From Rhizorhapis suberifaciens (GTDB taxonomy: Bacteria > Pseudomonadota > Alphaproteobacteria > Sphingomonadales > Sphingomonadaceae): 64,000 nucleotides of DNA. Below, in pieces: positions 10,770 through 19,457 of this stretch (position 1 is the stretch's first letter; each line of letters opens with the position of its first letter). A program made the position numbers and the translations under genes. The notes under the pieces are model-generated. The model saw only the letters and a list, made by a program, of their open reading frames with translations. It searched no databases and was not told the origin of the DNA. The stretch spans positions 62,001 to 126,000 of the forward strand of contig NZ_JACHOV010000011.1 in the NCBI RefSeq assembly GCF_014200045.1, in the 5' to 3' direction.

Positions 10770-11657
10770 ATGTGCGATGAACGGACTGAAGCGGAAAATG
10801 AACGCTGGTTAGCCGGTCTTCCCTTGGGGCGACGAGAGTTCAATGTCCTTAGCGCAGGCGCTGCCATCTCGGTGCTGCTTCCAGGAGGCACGGCCACTGC
10901 CGCTTCACCCTCCAAGGCGAAGGTCACTTCCAACATGGTGAGCGTGACTACCCCCGACGGAACTGCCGATGCGTTCTTCGTCCACCCCTCCAGCGGGCGT
11001 CATCCTGCGGTAATCATGTGGCCTGATATTGCCGGGCTGCGCGACGCCTATAAGAGCATGGCCACGCGGCTCGCGCAGGCGGGTTATGCGGTGCTGGCGG
11101 TCAATCAATATTACCGTTCCTCCCCTGCTCCGATAATGAATTCACTGACCGAATGGCGGACGGATGCTGGTCAGGCGCGGCTAAAGCCGATGGTCGCCGC
11201 CATCACGCCTGGGGGCACCATCAGCGATGCAAAGGCTTTTGTCGACTGGCTAGACCGGCAGGCGGCAGTCGACACTCGTCATAAAATTGGCACCTGCGGA
11301 TACTGCATGGGCGGGCCCTTTTCTTTCCGCACGGCGGCCGCGCGTCCGGCGCGTGTCGGCGCGCTTGCCTCTTTCCATGGCGGTAACCTTGTAACCGACG
11401 CCGCCGATAGTCCCCACCTGCTGATCCCCAGAATGCGGGCCGCCATGCTGGTCGCCATCGCCCGTAATGATGATGAGCGGGAGCCGGACACCAAAAAGAA
11501 GCTGCTTGCCGCGGCCAAGGCGGCGAAACGGCCGGCCGAAATTGAGGTTTACCCGGCGCAACACGGCTGGTGCACGATCGATGCGCCGGTCTATGATGAG
11601 GCCCAGGCCGAAAAGGCCTGGGACCGGATGTTGGCGACTTTCACCCGGCACTTGTAG
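10770..11657 (+). CDS. Dienelactone hydrolase family protein with a Tat signal
   Basis: An alpha/beta hydrolase of 295 residues. The N-terminus carries a twin-arginine signal (LGRREFNVLSAGAAI and a hydrophobic stretch ending near TATAA), so export to the periplasm is expected. The nucleophile motif is GYCMGG with cysteine, as in dienelactone hydrolases, and the catalytic histidine is probably in AQHGWC near residue 268. The ATG at 10770 follows AGGAGAAGG by nine bases. The substrate is unknown; the next gene on the same strand starts 119 bases later from its own promoter. Confidence 0.8.
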   Translation: MCDERTEAENERWLAGLPLGRREFNVLSAGAAISVLLPGGTATAASPSKAKVTSNMVSVTTPDGTADAFFVHPSSGRHPAVIMWPDIAGLRDAYKSMATRLAQAGYAVLAVNQYYRSSPAPIMNSLTEWRTDAGQARLKPMVAAITPGGTISDAKAFVDWLDRQAAVDTRHKIGTCGYCMGGPFSFRTAAARPARVGALASFHGGNLVTDAADSPHLLIPRMRAAMLVAIARNDDEREPDTKKKLLAAAKAAKRPAEIEVYPAQHGWCTIDAPVYDEAQAEKAWDRMLATFTRHL

Positions 11658-11726
11658 CATTCACCGGTAGATCCGGCTGAATTGCCGGTTCCGGCCCCTA
11701 TGCTGCTTCTTCACTCCACGCCCCAT

Positions 11727-11751
11727 GGAACAGGGCTGATAGCCAGCGGTT
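11727..11751 (+). promoter_or_regulatory. EcfG-type general stress promoter before the FAD/Rieske gene
   Basis: GGAAC at 11727-11731 is followed after 16 bases by GGTT at 11748-11751. This fits the EcfG pattern with one change in the -10 element. It sits 25 bases upstream of the ATG at 11777, with GGAGG at 11766-11770 in between. Confidence 0.5.
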
Positions 11752-11776
11752 GGCTATTCAATATGTGGAGGTGAAG

Positions 11777-13276
11777 ATGGCAGATCTTGCTCAAGACAGC
11801 AGCTATTGGAACGCAACCGCGCTGGCTCCAAACTTTCCCAAGCTTTCAGGCGACGTCAACGTGGACGTTGCTATCGTGGGGGGCGGCATAGTCGGGATTA
11901 CTGTGGCGCGGTTGCTGAAGGACATCGGCCAAAGCGTCGCGGTGATTGAGGCTCGGCAGGTCGGGAGACAGGTCACCGGCAAGTCCACGGCCAAGATAAG
12001 TTCTCAGCACAGAATGATCTATCAGTTGCTTGAACGGGAATTCGGTGAATCTCGTGCGCGGCTTTATGGGGAAGCTCAAGAGGCGGGACTTCGGAAAATC
12101 CAGAGCCTTGCCGCCGATTACCAAATTGACTGCGACATCGAGCCCAAGGCCGCTTTCACCTTCACGCGTGAAGCAGAATATGTGTCGCAAATCGAAGAGG
12201 AGGTAGAGGTTGCGCAACGGCTAGGTCTGCCCGCGAGCCTTGTCACCGCAACAGATCTGCCGTTCGACGTGCTTGCGGCAGTTCGCTTTGAGAATCAGGC
12301 GCAGTTCCATCCTACCAAATATGTTGCGGGCCTTGCCGCAACCATTCCCGATGACGGCTGCCACCTGTACGAAAACAGCCGGGTCATCGATTATGGCCCG
12401 ACTTATGTCAAAACCGCAGAGGGTTTTGTGACCGCCCGGCACGTGGTCATGGCCACGCATCTCCCCTTAGGGCAGGTTGGCGGCTATTATGCGATGGCCC
12501 ATCCCTATGCGGAGCCCGTCATTGCCGCTCGCATCGGGCGCGTCCCGGACGGCATGTTCATCAGTGCCGAACAGCCCAGCCACTCCATCCGCACGCATCG
12601 GCGGGACAATGGCGCTATATATGGCATTGTCGCGGGCACCAGCTTCAAGCCCGGTCATCCGGACGAGGAACGAAAATATTTCGTGGATATAGAGAGATGG
12701 CTGACCGAAAATTTCGATGCTGGCCCCATCGAATATCGATGGGTCAACGAAGATTACAGATCCATCGATCACGCGCCTTTTGTCGGCTGGTCTGCCTCGA
12801 AAGATGGCTATCTGGTAGCGACAGGATTTAGCGCCTGGGGGATTAGCAACGGCACCGCTGCGGCCATGATTATCGCTGATCTAGTGGCCGGTCGCGACAA
12901 CCAATGGCTTCCGATCTTTGACGCGAGGCGAGTGAAACCAGTTGCTGGGGCCGCTCGCTTTGTGAAGGAGAATGCTGAAATCGCTGCGCATCTGGTGAGT
13001 GGTTATCTCTCTCGGAAATTGAAATCCTTCGATGAACTCGCGCCTGGAGAGGCCGCCATTATGAAGATTGACGGCAAGAGAGTGGCCGCTTTCAGGGATG
13101 ATCAAGGGGCGATGCACGCGGTGTCGGCAGTCTGCAGCCATATGGGATGTATCGTCGGCTGGAACGAGGCGGACCGGACATGGGATTGCCCATGCCACGG
13201 TTCGCGCTTTGGACTAGACGGCGAGGTTATACACGGCCCCGCCACCGAGCCGCTTGGCACGCACGTCACCGGCTAA
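11777..13276 (+). CDS. FAD-dependent oxidoreductase fused to a C-terminal Rieske domain
   Basis: A 499-residue two-domain protein. Residues about 25-380 form a DAO/glycine-oxidase-like FAD domain with the binding loop VAIVGGGIVGITVARLL and a second FAD contact in YLVATGFSAWGIS. Residues about 415-499 form a Rieske [2Fe-2S] domain with ligands C453-x-H455 and C471-x-x-H474. Electrons probably pass between flavin and cluster; the substrate is not known. The start at 11777 follows GGAGGTGAAG. The family is widespread but uncharacterised, and the EcfG-type promoter points to a stress role. Confidence 0.88.
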   Translation: MADLAQDSSYWNATALAPNFPKLSGDVNVDVAIVGGGIVGITVARLLKDIGQSVAVIEARQVGRQVTGKSTAKISSQHRMIYQLLEREFGESRARLYGEAQEAGLRKIQSLAADYQIDCDIEPKAAFTFTREAEYVSQIEEEVEVAQRLGLPASLVTATDLPFDVLAAVRFENQAQFHPTKYVAGLAATIPDDGCHLYENSRVIDYGPTYVKTAEGFVTARHVVMATHLPLGQVGGYYAMAHPYAEPVIAARIGRVPDGMFISAEQPSHSIRTHRRDNGAIYGIVAGTSFKPGHPDEERKYFVDIERWLTENFDAGPIEYRWVNEDYRSIDHAPFVGWSASKDGYLVATGFSAWGISNGTAAAMIIADLVAGRDNQWLPIFDARRVKPVAGAARFVKENAEIAAHLVSGYLSRKLKSFDELAPGEAAIMKIDGKRVAAFRDDQGAMHAVSAVCSHMGCIVGWNEADRTWDCPCHGSRFGLDGEVIHGPATEPLGTHVTG

Positions 13277-13297
13277 GCTCGTTGCGGAGGCATGGGC

Positions 13298-13588
13298 TCA
13301 GTCGAACAGTTCCTCAAGAAAGGATTTTTTGCGTTTATAGGGTTTTTGGCCCCATGGCTGACCTTGGTCGGAATGATGGCTTCGACCGATCGGATTTGGC
13401 TGCGGAGCCTGGGCCGCTGCTGACGACGCCGCGCCCGCGTTGCGTTCCAATATCTTGTCAAGCTCGCCCCGGTCGAGCCACACACCTCGACATTGCGGGC
13501 AATAGTCGATCTCCACCCCCTGGCGTTCGCTCATGACCAAGGCAACGCTGCAGACTGGGCAAGGCATTCCAACGGCGGCATTCGTCAT
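13298..13588 (-). CDS. TFIIB-type zinc-ribbon protein
   Basis: A 96-residue protein with a zinc ribbon near the N-terminus (CPVC, then CPQCRGVWLDRGELDKI), the pattern of the bacterial zf-TFIIB family (PF13453). The rest is a flexible, Gln/Pro-rich linker and a basic tail KPYKRKKSFLEELFD. The start at 13588 follows GAGGGA. The molecular role of this family is not established. It converges on the FAD/Rieske gene with a 21-base gap. Confidence 0.8.
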   Translation of the reverse strand: MTNAAVGMPCPVCSVALVMSERQGVEIDYCPQCRGVWLDRGELDKILERNAGAASSAAAQAPQPNPIGRSHHSDQGQPWGQKPYKRKKSFLEELFD

Positions 13589-13739
13589 GATATTTCCCTC
13601 GGCAAGAGTTTCCTTCATCATCAGACCTAGTTCTGCGTCGCAGGAGTTCAAGCCATTGATAAAGCGCGTCCGATGAGCAGTTCCGTTTGCAGGTGCATTT
13701 GCCCGGTTTTGATTTTTTGCAGCCTCCAAGGAGGATCGA

Positions 13740-14909
13740 ATGAGTGTTCATGAGCCCGCGAGCGCCACCATGAAAGATAAACCGCTGGCGGGCATACGCG
13801 TGCTCGAACTGGCGCGCATACTTGCCGGGCCCTGGGCGGGGCAATTGCTGGCCGACCTTGGCGCCGAAGTGATCAAGATCGAGCGGCCGGGGCAGGGCGA
13901 CGACACGCGCCATTGGGGACCGCCGTTCGTGACAGCGGCCGATGGCAGCAATTTGGGAGCGGCTTATTTCCATGCCTGCAATCGGGGCAAGACCTCCTTC
14001 GCCATCGATCTTGAAAGCGCAGAAGGTCAGGAGCAAGTGCGCGCGCTTGCCGCCAGTTCGGATGTGCTCATTGAAAATTTCAAGGTTGGTGGTTTGGCAA
14101 AATATGGGCTGGGTGCCGTCAAGGTGCGAGCCGACTTCCCTCATCTCGTCTATTGTTCGATCACGGGTTTTGGCCAGACCGGCCCCTATGCCGCACGCGC
14201 CGGTTACGATCTGATGATCCAGGGGATGGGCGGCATCATGGATTTGACCGGCGATCCTGATGGAGAGCCACAGAAGGTCGGTGTCGCCTTTGCCGATATT
14301 TTCACGGGCGTCTATGCGGTTGTCGCGATCCTTGCGGCCTTGCGCCAACGGGATGTAAGCGGGCAAGGCGCGCATATCGATATGGCGCTGCTCGATTGCC
14401 AGGTCGGCGTGCTGGCCAATCAGGCGATGAATTACCTGGTGACCGGAAACTCGCCGTCCCGCCTTGGCAATGCTCATCCTAACATTGCGCCATATCAGAC
14501 TTTCCCCGTCACTGACGGCCATATTATCATAGCAGTAGGGAATGACGGTCAGTTCGCCAGATTATGCGTGGAGCTGGGCCTGGCGGAACTGGTGACCGAT
14601 GCCCGTTTCCTTTCCAATCCCGACCGGGTCCGTCACCGCAGCACATTGGCCGGATTTCTGTCGCGAAAAACCTGTAAGCGCCAACGCGCAGAACTATTGG
14701 AGCGGCTGGCCCAACTGGGAGTTCCTGCCGGCCCGATCAATACAGTGGCTCAGCTGTTTGATGATCCGCAGGTGATCGCGCGCGGCATGCGATTGGACAT
14801 CCAAACGCCTGAGGGCGCGCTTCCCGGCCTTGCCTGCCCGATTGTCATCGACGGGCAAAGAATGATCGCCGGTCACGCCAGCCCCAAGTTGGGAAGCGGC
14901 AACAATTGA
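13740..14909 (+). CDS. CaiB/BaiF class III CoA-transferase
   Basis: Transfers CoA between acyl donors and carboxylic acids. The 389-residue protein has the N-terminal motif LELARILAGPWAGQLLADLG and EVIKIERPGQGDDTRHWGP, and the catalytic aspartate is expected in RAGYDLMIQGMGG. AAGGAGG lies six bases before the ATG. The acid substrate cannot be told from sequence; no dehydrogenase or ligase partner is adjacent, so it appears to be a single transcription unit. Confidence 0.88.
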   Translation: MSVHEPASATMKDKPLAGIRVLELARILAGPWAGQLLADLGAEVIKIERPGQGDDTRHWGPPFVTAADGSNLGAAYFHACNRGKTSFAIDLESAEGQEQVRALAASSDVLIENFKVGGLAKYGLGAVKVRADFPHLVYCSITGFGQTGPYAARAGYDLMIQGMGGIMDLTGDPDGEPQKVGVAFADIFTGVYAVVAILAALRQRDVSGQGAHIDMALLDCQVGVLANQAMNYLVTGNSPSRLGNAHPNIAPYQTFPVTDGHIIIAVGNDGQFARLCVELGLAELVTDARFLSNPDRVRHRSTLAGFLSRKTCKRQRAELLERLAQLGVPAGPINTVAQLFDDPQVIARGMRLDIQTPEGALPGLACPIVIDGQRMIAGHASPKLGSGNN

Positions 14910-14967
14910 TTCGCCATTGGCTCTGAAGAACAGTCGGTCCTGTCGGTCATTTCACCCAATATCGCCA

Positions 14968-15642
14968 CTATCGGCGCTTTGTTGCGAACCAGATAATGTG
15001 GCGCGGACCCTTACCATTGCTTCGTGCTCTTACCACGACTTCCTCAACTGCCAGCCCCGTCCTTGAAAGGCGGCGGGCAAATGCATCGTCGGAGCCCGCT
15101 GACCATATGGCCAGCACTCCCCCTGGCTTAAGGGCGGCTATGGCCGATGAAAGGCCTTGCGACGAATAGAGTCGGTCATTGGCCGGATGCGTCAGCCCGT
15201 CGGGGCCATTGTCCACATCCAGCAGAATCGCGTCATAATCTTCACGCGCCGCGCCGATCAAGGCGGCCACATCATCCTGAACGAGGCGCACCCTGGGATC
15301 ATCCAGACAGTTGGCGGCCAAGTCGGCCATAGGCCCGCGCGCCCATTGGATGATCTCCGGCACCAATTCGGCGACCGTAATTTTCGCATCCTTGTCAAGC
15401 ACCGCGAGTGCGGCCCGCAGGGTGAAGCCCATACCATAACCGCCTACCAACAGATGGGGAGTTTTACGGTCGGTCAACCTGTCGCACGTCATTAGGGCTA
15501 GCGCCTCCTCCGACCCGCTCATGCGGCTGCTCATCAGTTCGTTGCGATCGAGGACAATCATGAAATCCTGCCCGCGACGGTATAGTTTCAGCTCCGCTCC
15601 CCCAGGCACATTGGCGGATCCGATCAGTTCACGAGGCTGCAT
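14968..15642 (-). CDS. Spermidine-synthase-like class I methyltransferase-fold protein
   Basis: A 224-residue protein related to polyamine aminopropyltransferases. It has the nucleotide-binding loop LLVGGYGMGFTLRAAL, the acidic AELVPEIIQWARG and DYDAILLDVDNGPDGLTH segments, and an N-terminal beta region. It is shorter than true spermidine synthases (about 280), so a real aminopropyl transfer activity is doubtful; it may be one of the SpeE-like paralogues of unknown function. Confidence 0.75.
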   Translation of the reverse strand: MQPRELIGSANVPGGAELKLYRRGQDFMIVLDRNELMSSRMSGSEEALALMTCDRLTDRKTPHLLVGGYGMGFTLRAALAVLDKDAKITVAELVPEIIQWARGPMADLAANCLDDPRVRLVQDDVAALIGAAREDYDAILLDVDNGPDGLTHPANDRLYSSQGLSSAIAALKPGGVLAIWSAGSDDAFARRLSRTGLAVEEVVVRARSNGKGPRHIIWFATKRR

Positions 15643-15806
15643 AAAGGTCCTTCAGATGCTGTGCTGTTGCGGGCTTGGGCCGGGCCTAACCTGTGTCTCT
15701 GCTTTCCGCCAATGCTTTCGTCGCTAGGGGCTTTACGGACGGGGAGCGCGTCGCCATAGCAGTCCAATGTTTAGTCTTGTGAACCCAATAGAACTTCGTC
15801 CCTGAT

Positions 15807-16262
15807 ATGCGATATTTTCTGGACACCGAATTCAACGGCTTTGGCGGCGGTCTGATCAGTCTGGCCCTTGTTCCCGAATATGGCGATCAGGAATTTTACG
15901 TGTCATTGCCGCTTCCCGATGAAATTCATCCCTGGGTGCAGCAAAACGTCATTCCTTATCTGAGATTTGTCCCGCCGGGCATCGATTATCACTTGAGCCG
16001 GGAACATGCCGCTCAGCATATCGAAGCCTATCTGGTCAATGATCCCGATCCGGTCGTCATTGCCGACTGGCCCGATGATATGGCGCATTTCTGTCACTTA
16101 CTCGTTACCGGGCCAGGCGAGATGATCGGTATCAACGGACTGCGCCTGGAACTGATCAACGGCGCAGGCTTCAGCTCGGCCGCTAACAGTCAAGTGCCTC
16201 ACAATGCGTTGCACGACGCACGTGCGCTCAAGGAGTTCTGCCTGGGTCACCATTCTTGTTGA
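15807..16262 (+). CDS. Small DEDD-type 3'-5' exoribonuclease (Rv2179c-like)
   Basis: A 151-residue protein with the two-metal nuclease pattern: DTEF near the N-terminus, an acidic residue in VIADWPDD near the middle, and H-x-x-L-H-D-A-R (PHNALHDARALKEF) near the C-terminus. This matches the Rv2179c-like exoribonuclease family. The 3' end overlaps the converging M23 gene by 16 bases. RNA is the expected substrate; the cellular target is unknown. Confidence 0.75.
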   Translation: MRYFLDTEFNGFGGGLISLALVPEYGDQEFYVSLPLPDEIHPWVQQNVIPYLRFVPPGIDYHLSREHAAQHIEAYLVNDPDPVVIADWPDDMAHFCHLLVTGPGEMIGINGLRLELINGAGFSSAANSQVPHNALHDARALKEFCLGHHSC

Positions 16263-16861
16263 CCTTGGTTAGCAAGGGGAAGATCCTTTCCAGCCATGAG
16301 CAGTGGGTAAGGATTGATTGGGGTTCCCTGATACCATTTTTCCCCCGCGGCCATGCGGTTTATTGCAAAGTGCAGATGCGGTCCCGCCGATCCGGCATTG
16401 CCGGATAGACCCACCGCGCCCAGGACGTCGCCAGCCGCGACCTGCTGGCCCTCGCTTAATCCGGCTTCATAGCGGTCCAGATGAGCATAATAATATACCC
16501 AGCGGGAATCCGGTGAGCGGACATAGATGGTGTTTCCGCCGCGGTCGCTTTTGAACAGTTTTTCAATGTGCCCAGGAGCGGCTGCCAGGACGGGCGTGCC
16601 GAGCGGAGCGATAATGTCGATTGCGTCATGCCGTCGGGCGCCCTCGTCCCGAGCTTGGGTGAAGGTGTCCGTCAACTGTTCAGGGGCGATCCCTGCCACT
16701 GGTATTATCAGAGATTGATCAGCCCTGCCCGGTGCCTGCCGCGCCTTTTGCGGCGGAGACATAGTCTGTTCCGCAGGCTCGAACCTCACGCAGTAGCGAA
16801 GCAGCAGGGCGACCGTGAGCAGGCCTATAACGAGCCAAAGCAGCCGTCTTAGGCCTCTCAA
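16247..16861 (-). CDS. M23 (LytM) family peptidase, membrane-anchored
   Basis: A 204-residue protein with an N-terminal membrane anchor (about residues 7-24) and a LytM domain from about residue 65. Zinc ligands and catalytic residues are visible: H-x3-D in RRHDAIDI, and HLHF in GPHLHFAINR; YYAHLDRY is also typical. It should cut peptidoglycan cross-links or regulate such an enzyme. The start is TTG at 16861, seven bases after AGGAG, which sits at the end of the upstream L,D-transpeptidase gene, so the two are an operon. Confidence 0.88.
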   Translation of the reverse strand: MRGLRRLLWLVIGLLTVALLLRYCVRFEPAEQTMSPPQKARQAPGRADQSLIIPVAGIAPEQLTDTFTQARDEGARRHDAIDIIAPLGTPVLAAAPGHIEKLFKSDRGGNTIYVRSPDSRWVYYYAHLDRYEAGLSEGQQVAAGDVLGAVGLSGNAGSAGPHLHFAINRMAAGEKWYQGTPINPYPLLMAGKDLPLANQGQQEW

Positions 16862-16865
16862 CAGG

Positions 16866-17951
16866 TCACTCCTGGAATATAGCTGGAAGACCCGGTTTTA
16901 CCATTTGGGCAAGCCGAGCGGCGTCCCAATTGGTCAGGCGTACACAGCCATGGCTTTGGGACCGACCGATCGTACTTGGCTCGCCGGTGCCGTGAATGCC
17001 GTAATGCGGTTTGGACAGGTCGATCCAGACCACGCCGACCGGGTTGTTGGGCCCAGGCTTTAAAAGCTGTGCCTTTTTGTTGTCGCTGACATCCCAGAAC
17101 AGGTCGGGATTATAGTGGAAATCGGGATTGCGGCTGACGCCCTGAATTTTCCAGGTCCCGATGGGCAGGGGATCGTGGCTGCTGCCCATTGTGGCGGGGA
17201 ACTGCGCGATCAGCTTTTCCTGCGCGTCCAGCACCTTCAGAAGCTTGTCCGACTTGTCGACCACGATTTTGCTCGCCGCCGGTTGGTCTGGGGTGATGGC
17301 AAGCGTTTGAAGCGTGCGGTTCCAGCCCCGCTGGTCCTGGAGAAGGGACGAAGGGTCTATGTCGGCAATGTTCGGCACTCGGATCACGCGGCCCGCACCG
17401 ACTTTGGTTTGGGGGGAGTTCAGGGCAACCAATGTCTGGGGGGTGGTGTGGAACCGTTCAGCCAGCGCTTCCATCAGGTCCCGATAGCCAAGCGCAGGAA
17501 ATTTGGCTTGTTTTGTCGCATCGTCCGGCAGGTCGGGCACGAAGGGTCCTTGTGCAAAGCTCGCGGGGATTTTGACAAGGCGAGTCGCTGGAACCTGCCC
17601 CAATTGCAGGGCCTGGCTGGTGTCAGGATCCAGCTTTCCGGAAACCTGCAGACCATTCGCCTCCTGAAAGCCGCGCACGGCCAGCTCAAAGAAGCGTCCG
17701 TCCTTTCCATCGATGGCGCCGGATGAAAAGCCCGCGCGGTCGAGCGCTACTTGCGCGGCAAGTTGAGGAAGCGGCGCAACATAAGAGTCGGCTTTGCCCG
17801 CGTCAGGGAATTGCAAGGAAGGGGAGGGGGCGGATAGCTTTTCTCCGGTCGCCGCCGCGCCGCCGTTGGTTGCGCCCGTGCTATCTTTCCCATCGACTTT
17901 GATATCGCAGGCAGTGAGCAGGGCGAGGCTCGCCAAAATCAGTCGTGTCAT
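16866..17951 (-). CDS. L,D-transpeptidase (YkuD) lipoprotein with peptidoglycan-binding domain
   Basis: Makes 3-3 cross-links or anchors proteins to peptidoglycan. The 361-residue protein starts with a lipoprotein signal (LASLALLTAC). A PG_binding_1 domain lies near residues 70-112, a LysM-like segment near 160-195 (FHTTPQTLVALN), and a YkuD domain in the last 140 residues with the active-site pattern HGTGEPSTIG and SHGCVRLTN, where the cysteine is the nucleophile. AAAGGA precedes the ATG. It is followed after four bases by the M23 gene. Confidence 0.92.
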   Translation of the reverse strand: MTRLILASLALLTACDIKVDGKDSTGATNGGAAATGEKLSAPSPSLQFPDAGKADSYVAPLPQLAAQVALDRAGFSSGAIDGKDGRFFELAVRGFQEANGLQVSGKLDPDTSQALQLGQVPATRLVKIPASFAQGPFVPDLPDDATKQAKFPALGYRDLMEALAERFHTTPQTLVALNSPQTKVGAGRVIRVPNIADIDPSSLLQDQRGWNRTLQTLAITPDQPAASKIVVDKSDKLLKVLDAQEKLIAQFPATMGSSHDPLPIGTWKIQGVSRNPDFHYNPDLFWDVSDNKKAQLLKPGPNNPVGVVWIDLSKPHYGIHGTGEPSTIGRSQSHGCVRLTNWDAARLAQMVKPGLPAIFQE

Positions 17952-18146
17952 GGATGTCCTTTCGGCACGGAGGCCAAAGAACGCCTATGGCCGGGAAAAG
18001 ATGCGCGATTTTGAGCCACATCAGCCTTTCGAATGCGGTGAATAGGGTAATCACCCAACCTCCCTCCTGATTCAGACTTAGAAAAGCGCGGATCTTTGCT
18101 TACTCCGCATGTTGAAATTGGGGGATGGGGACACTAAAATTCACAA

Positions 18147-18740
18147 ATGGATTTCAGCCGCAGGCAATTATTGGGCTCCGCTCTTGCCACAGCCGGAGCG
18201 ACCGTCTTTGCACGCCCCGCATTGGCTGCGGGCGGGAGTTCGATGCTGTTCAAAAAGGCGCGTGCGGAGTTGGAGCGTCTTGGCGATACGGTAGTCCATC
18301 GCGACATCGTGGGTATTGCGGATTTCAGTAATCCCTCACGCCTACGCCGCTTCTATCTTCTCGACATGGTGAGCGGTCGCGCATCCAGCCTGCTCGTCGC
18401 CCATGGCCGGGGGTCCGACCCCAGCCATCTGGGATGGGTGCAGCGCTTTTCGAACGAGCCCGACTCCAATGCGACTTCCGCAGGCGCGTATCTCACCGGC
18501 AACTATTATACCGGAAAGCATGGTCGTTCGATGCGGTTGCGCGGCCTGGACGAAGGCAACAGCAATGCCCAGGTGCGGGCGATCGTTGTGCATGGCGCCT
18601 GGTATGTGAGTCCGGATATCATCCGCCAACACGGCAAGCTTGGCCGAAGCGAGGGTTGCTTTGCCTTTGCTGAAGCCGATCTGGATCAGGTGCTGGCGAG
18701 GTTGGGCCCCGGAAAGCTGCTGCTCGCTGGAAAGCTTTAA
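18147..18740 (+). CDS. Tat-exported murein L,D-transpeptidase catalytic domain protein (YkuD_2)
   Basis: A 197-residue protein with a twin-arginine signal (FSRRQLLGSALATAGATVFA) and a YkuD_2 domain (PF13645 type). The expected active-site histidine is in IVVHGAWY and the nucleophilic cysteine in RSEGCFAF. It is divergent from the YkuD lipoprotein gene, so three cell-wall enzymes lie together. Export in folded form by Tat is unusual for a cell-wall enzyme without an obvious cofactor. Confidence 0.85.
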   Translation: MDFSRRQLLGSALATAGATVFARPALAAGGSSMLFKKARAELERLGDTVVHRDIVGIADFSNPSRLRRFYLLDMVSGRASSLLVAHGRGSDPSHLGWVQRFSNEPDSNATSAGAYLTGNYYTGKHGRSMRLRGLDEGNSNAQVRAIVVHGAWYVSPDIIRQHGKLGRSEGCFAFAEADLDQVLARLGPGKLLLAGKL

Positions 18741-18781
18741 GCCTTGACTGGCGACATAGAATGTTCTGAAAAATAACAAAA

Positions 18782-18797
18782 AGTTGGATTTCCAACT
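18782..18797. promoter_or_regulatory. Perfect inverted repeat before the MarR-like gene (candidate operator)
   Basis: AGTTGGA and TCCAACT form a perfect 7-bp inverted repeat around TT. It lies 65 bases before the start of the MarR-like gene, a normal place for an autoregulatory MarR operator. Confidence 0.45.
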
Positions 18798-18862
18798 AGA
18801 CATCGTAAATGCGATGCAATAGCACTAAATGCGCTGGGGGTTTAGGTGCAAAGGGAGTTTCC

Positions 18863-19399
18863 ATGCTCGACCGCGTCTCATCACCTCTAGAGGGTCCGGA
18901 TGACATTTCTGCGTCTCTAAGAGAGACGGCACGGATGCTTGAACAAATCGCATCCTTATTGGCTTCAGGGAAAGATCAATGTCCTGACGTTCTTCAGCAC
19001 GTACAGAAAAATAAAGCCGTTGGGTCCCCCGAAAGTCAATTGGCCCGTTATTTTCTGCGTCGGCGCCGTCAGCGGGAAAGGTCGCTGGATGTTTCCCTCT
19101 TCGGTGAACCAGCTTGGGACATGCTGCTCGACCTCTTTGCGGCCAGCGAGGAAAATGTTTCCGTTTCCGTTTCCAGCCTGTGCATCGCGGCAGGAGTGCC
19201 GGGATCAACCGCTTTTCGCTGGATCGCGGATATGACGAAAAGAGGCATTCTCATCCAGCAACCCGACCCCAGCGATCGGCGACGCAACTGGGTAACCCTG
19301 GCGCCAACATTTAGAGAACGGATGCGGCAGTTTCTTCGTTTGGACGCTATGGAACTGATCGCATTTTCCTATGGCAGGAGAGTGGTTGAGAGCGGCTAG
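18863..19399 (+). CDS. MarR-like winged-helix regulator
   Basis: A 178-residue protein whose C-terminal half looks like a MarR-type winged helix: VSSLCIAAGVPGSTAFRWIADMTKRG resembles the recognition helix, and DPSDRRRNWVTLAP is the wing with the D-x-R-D/R pattern. The N-terminal 70 residues are less typical and predicted helical. The start at 18863 follows AGGGAG. Its targets are unknown; the perfect palindrome at 18782-18797 suggests autoregulation. Confidence 0.75.
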   Translation: MLDRVSSPLEGPDDISASLRETARMLEQIASLLASGKDQCPDVLQHVQKNKAVGSPESQLARYFLRRRRQRERSLDVSLFGEPAWDMLLDLFAASEENVSVSVSSLCIAAGVPGSTAFRWIADMTKRGILIQQPDPSDRRRNWVTLAPTFRERMRQFLRLDAMELIAFSYGRRVVESG

Positions 19400-19457
19400 C
19401 AAGGGCAAGGCTCCAACTGCTGTAATGAATGATCCACACTGTCGGCGCCGCAAAATT

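Noticed and set aside
13680-13684. GGAAC on the minus strand before the zinc-ribbon gene as an EcfG promoter
   Set aside because: No NGTT element occurs at 16 or 17 bases from it.
13458-14522. Long minus-strand frame across the CoA-transferase gene
   Set aside because: It overlaps two well-supported genes and shows no motif.
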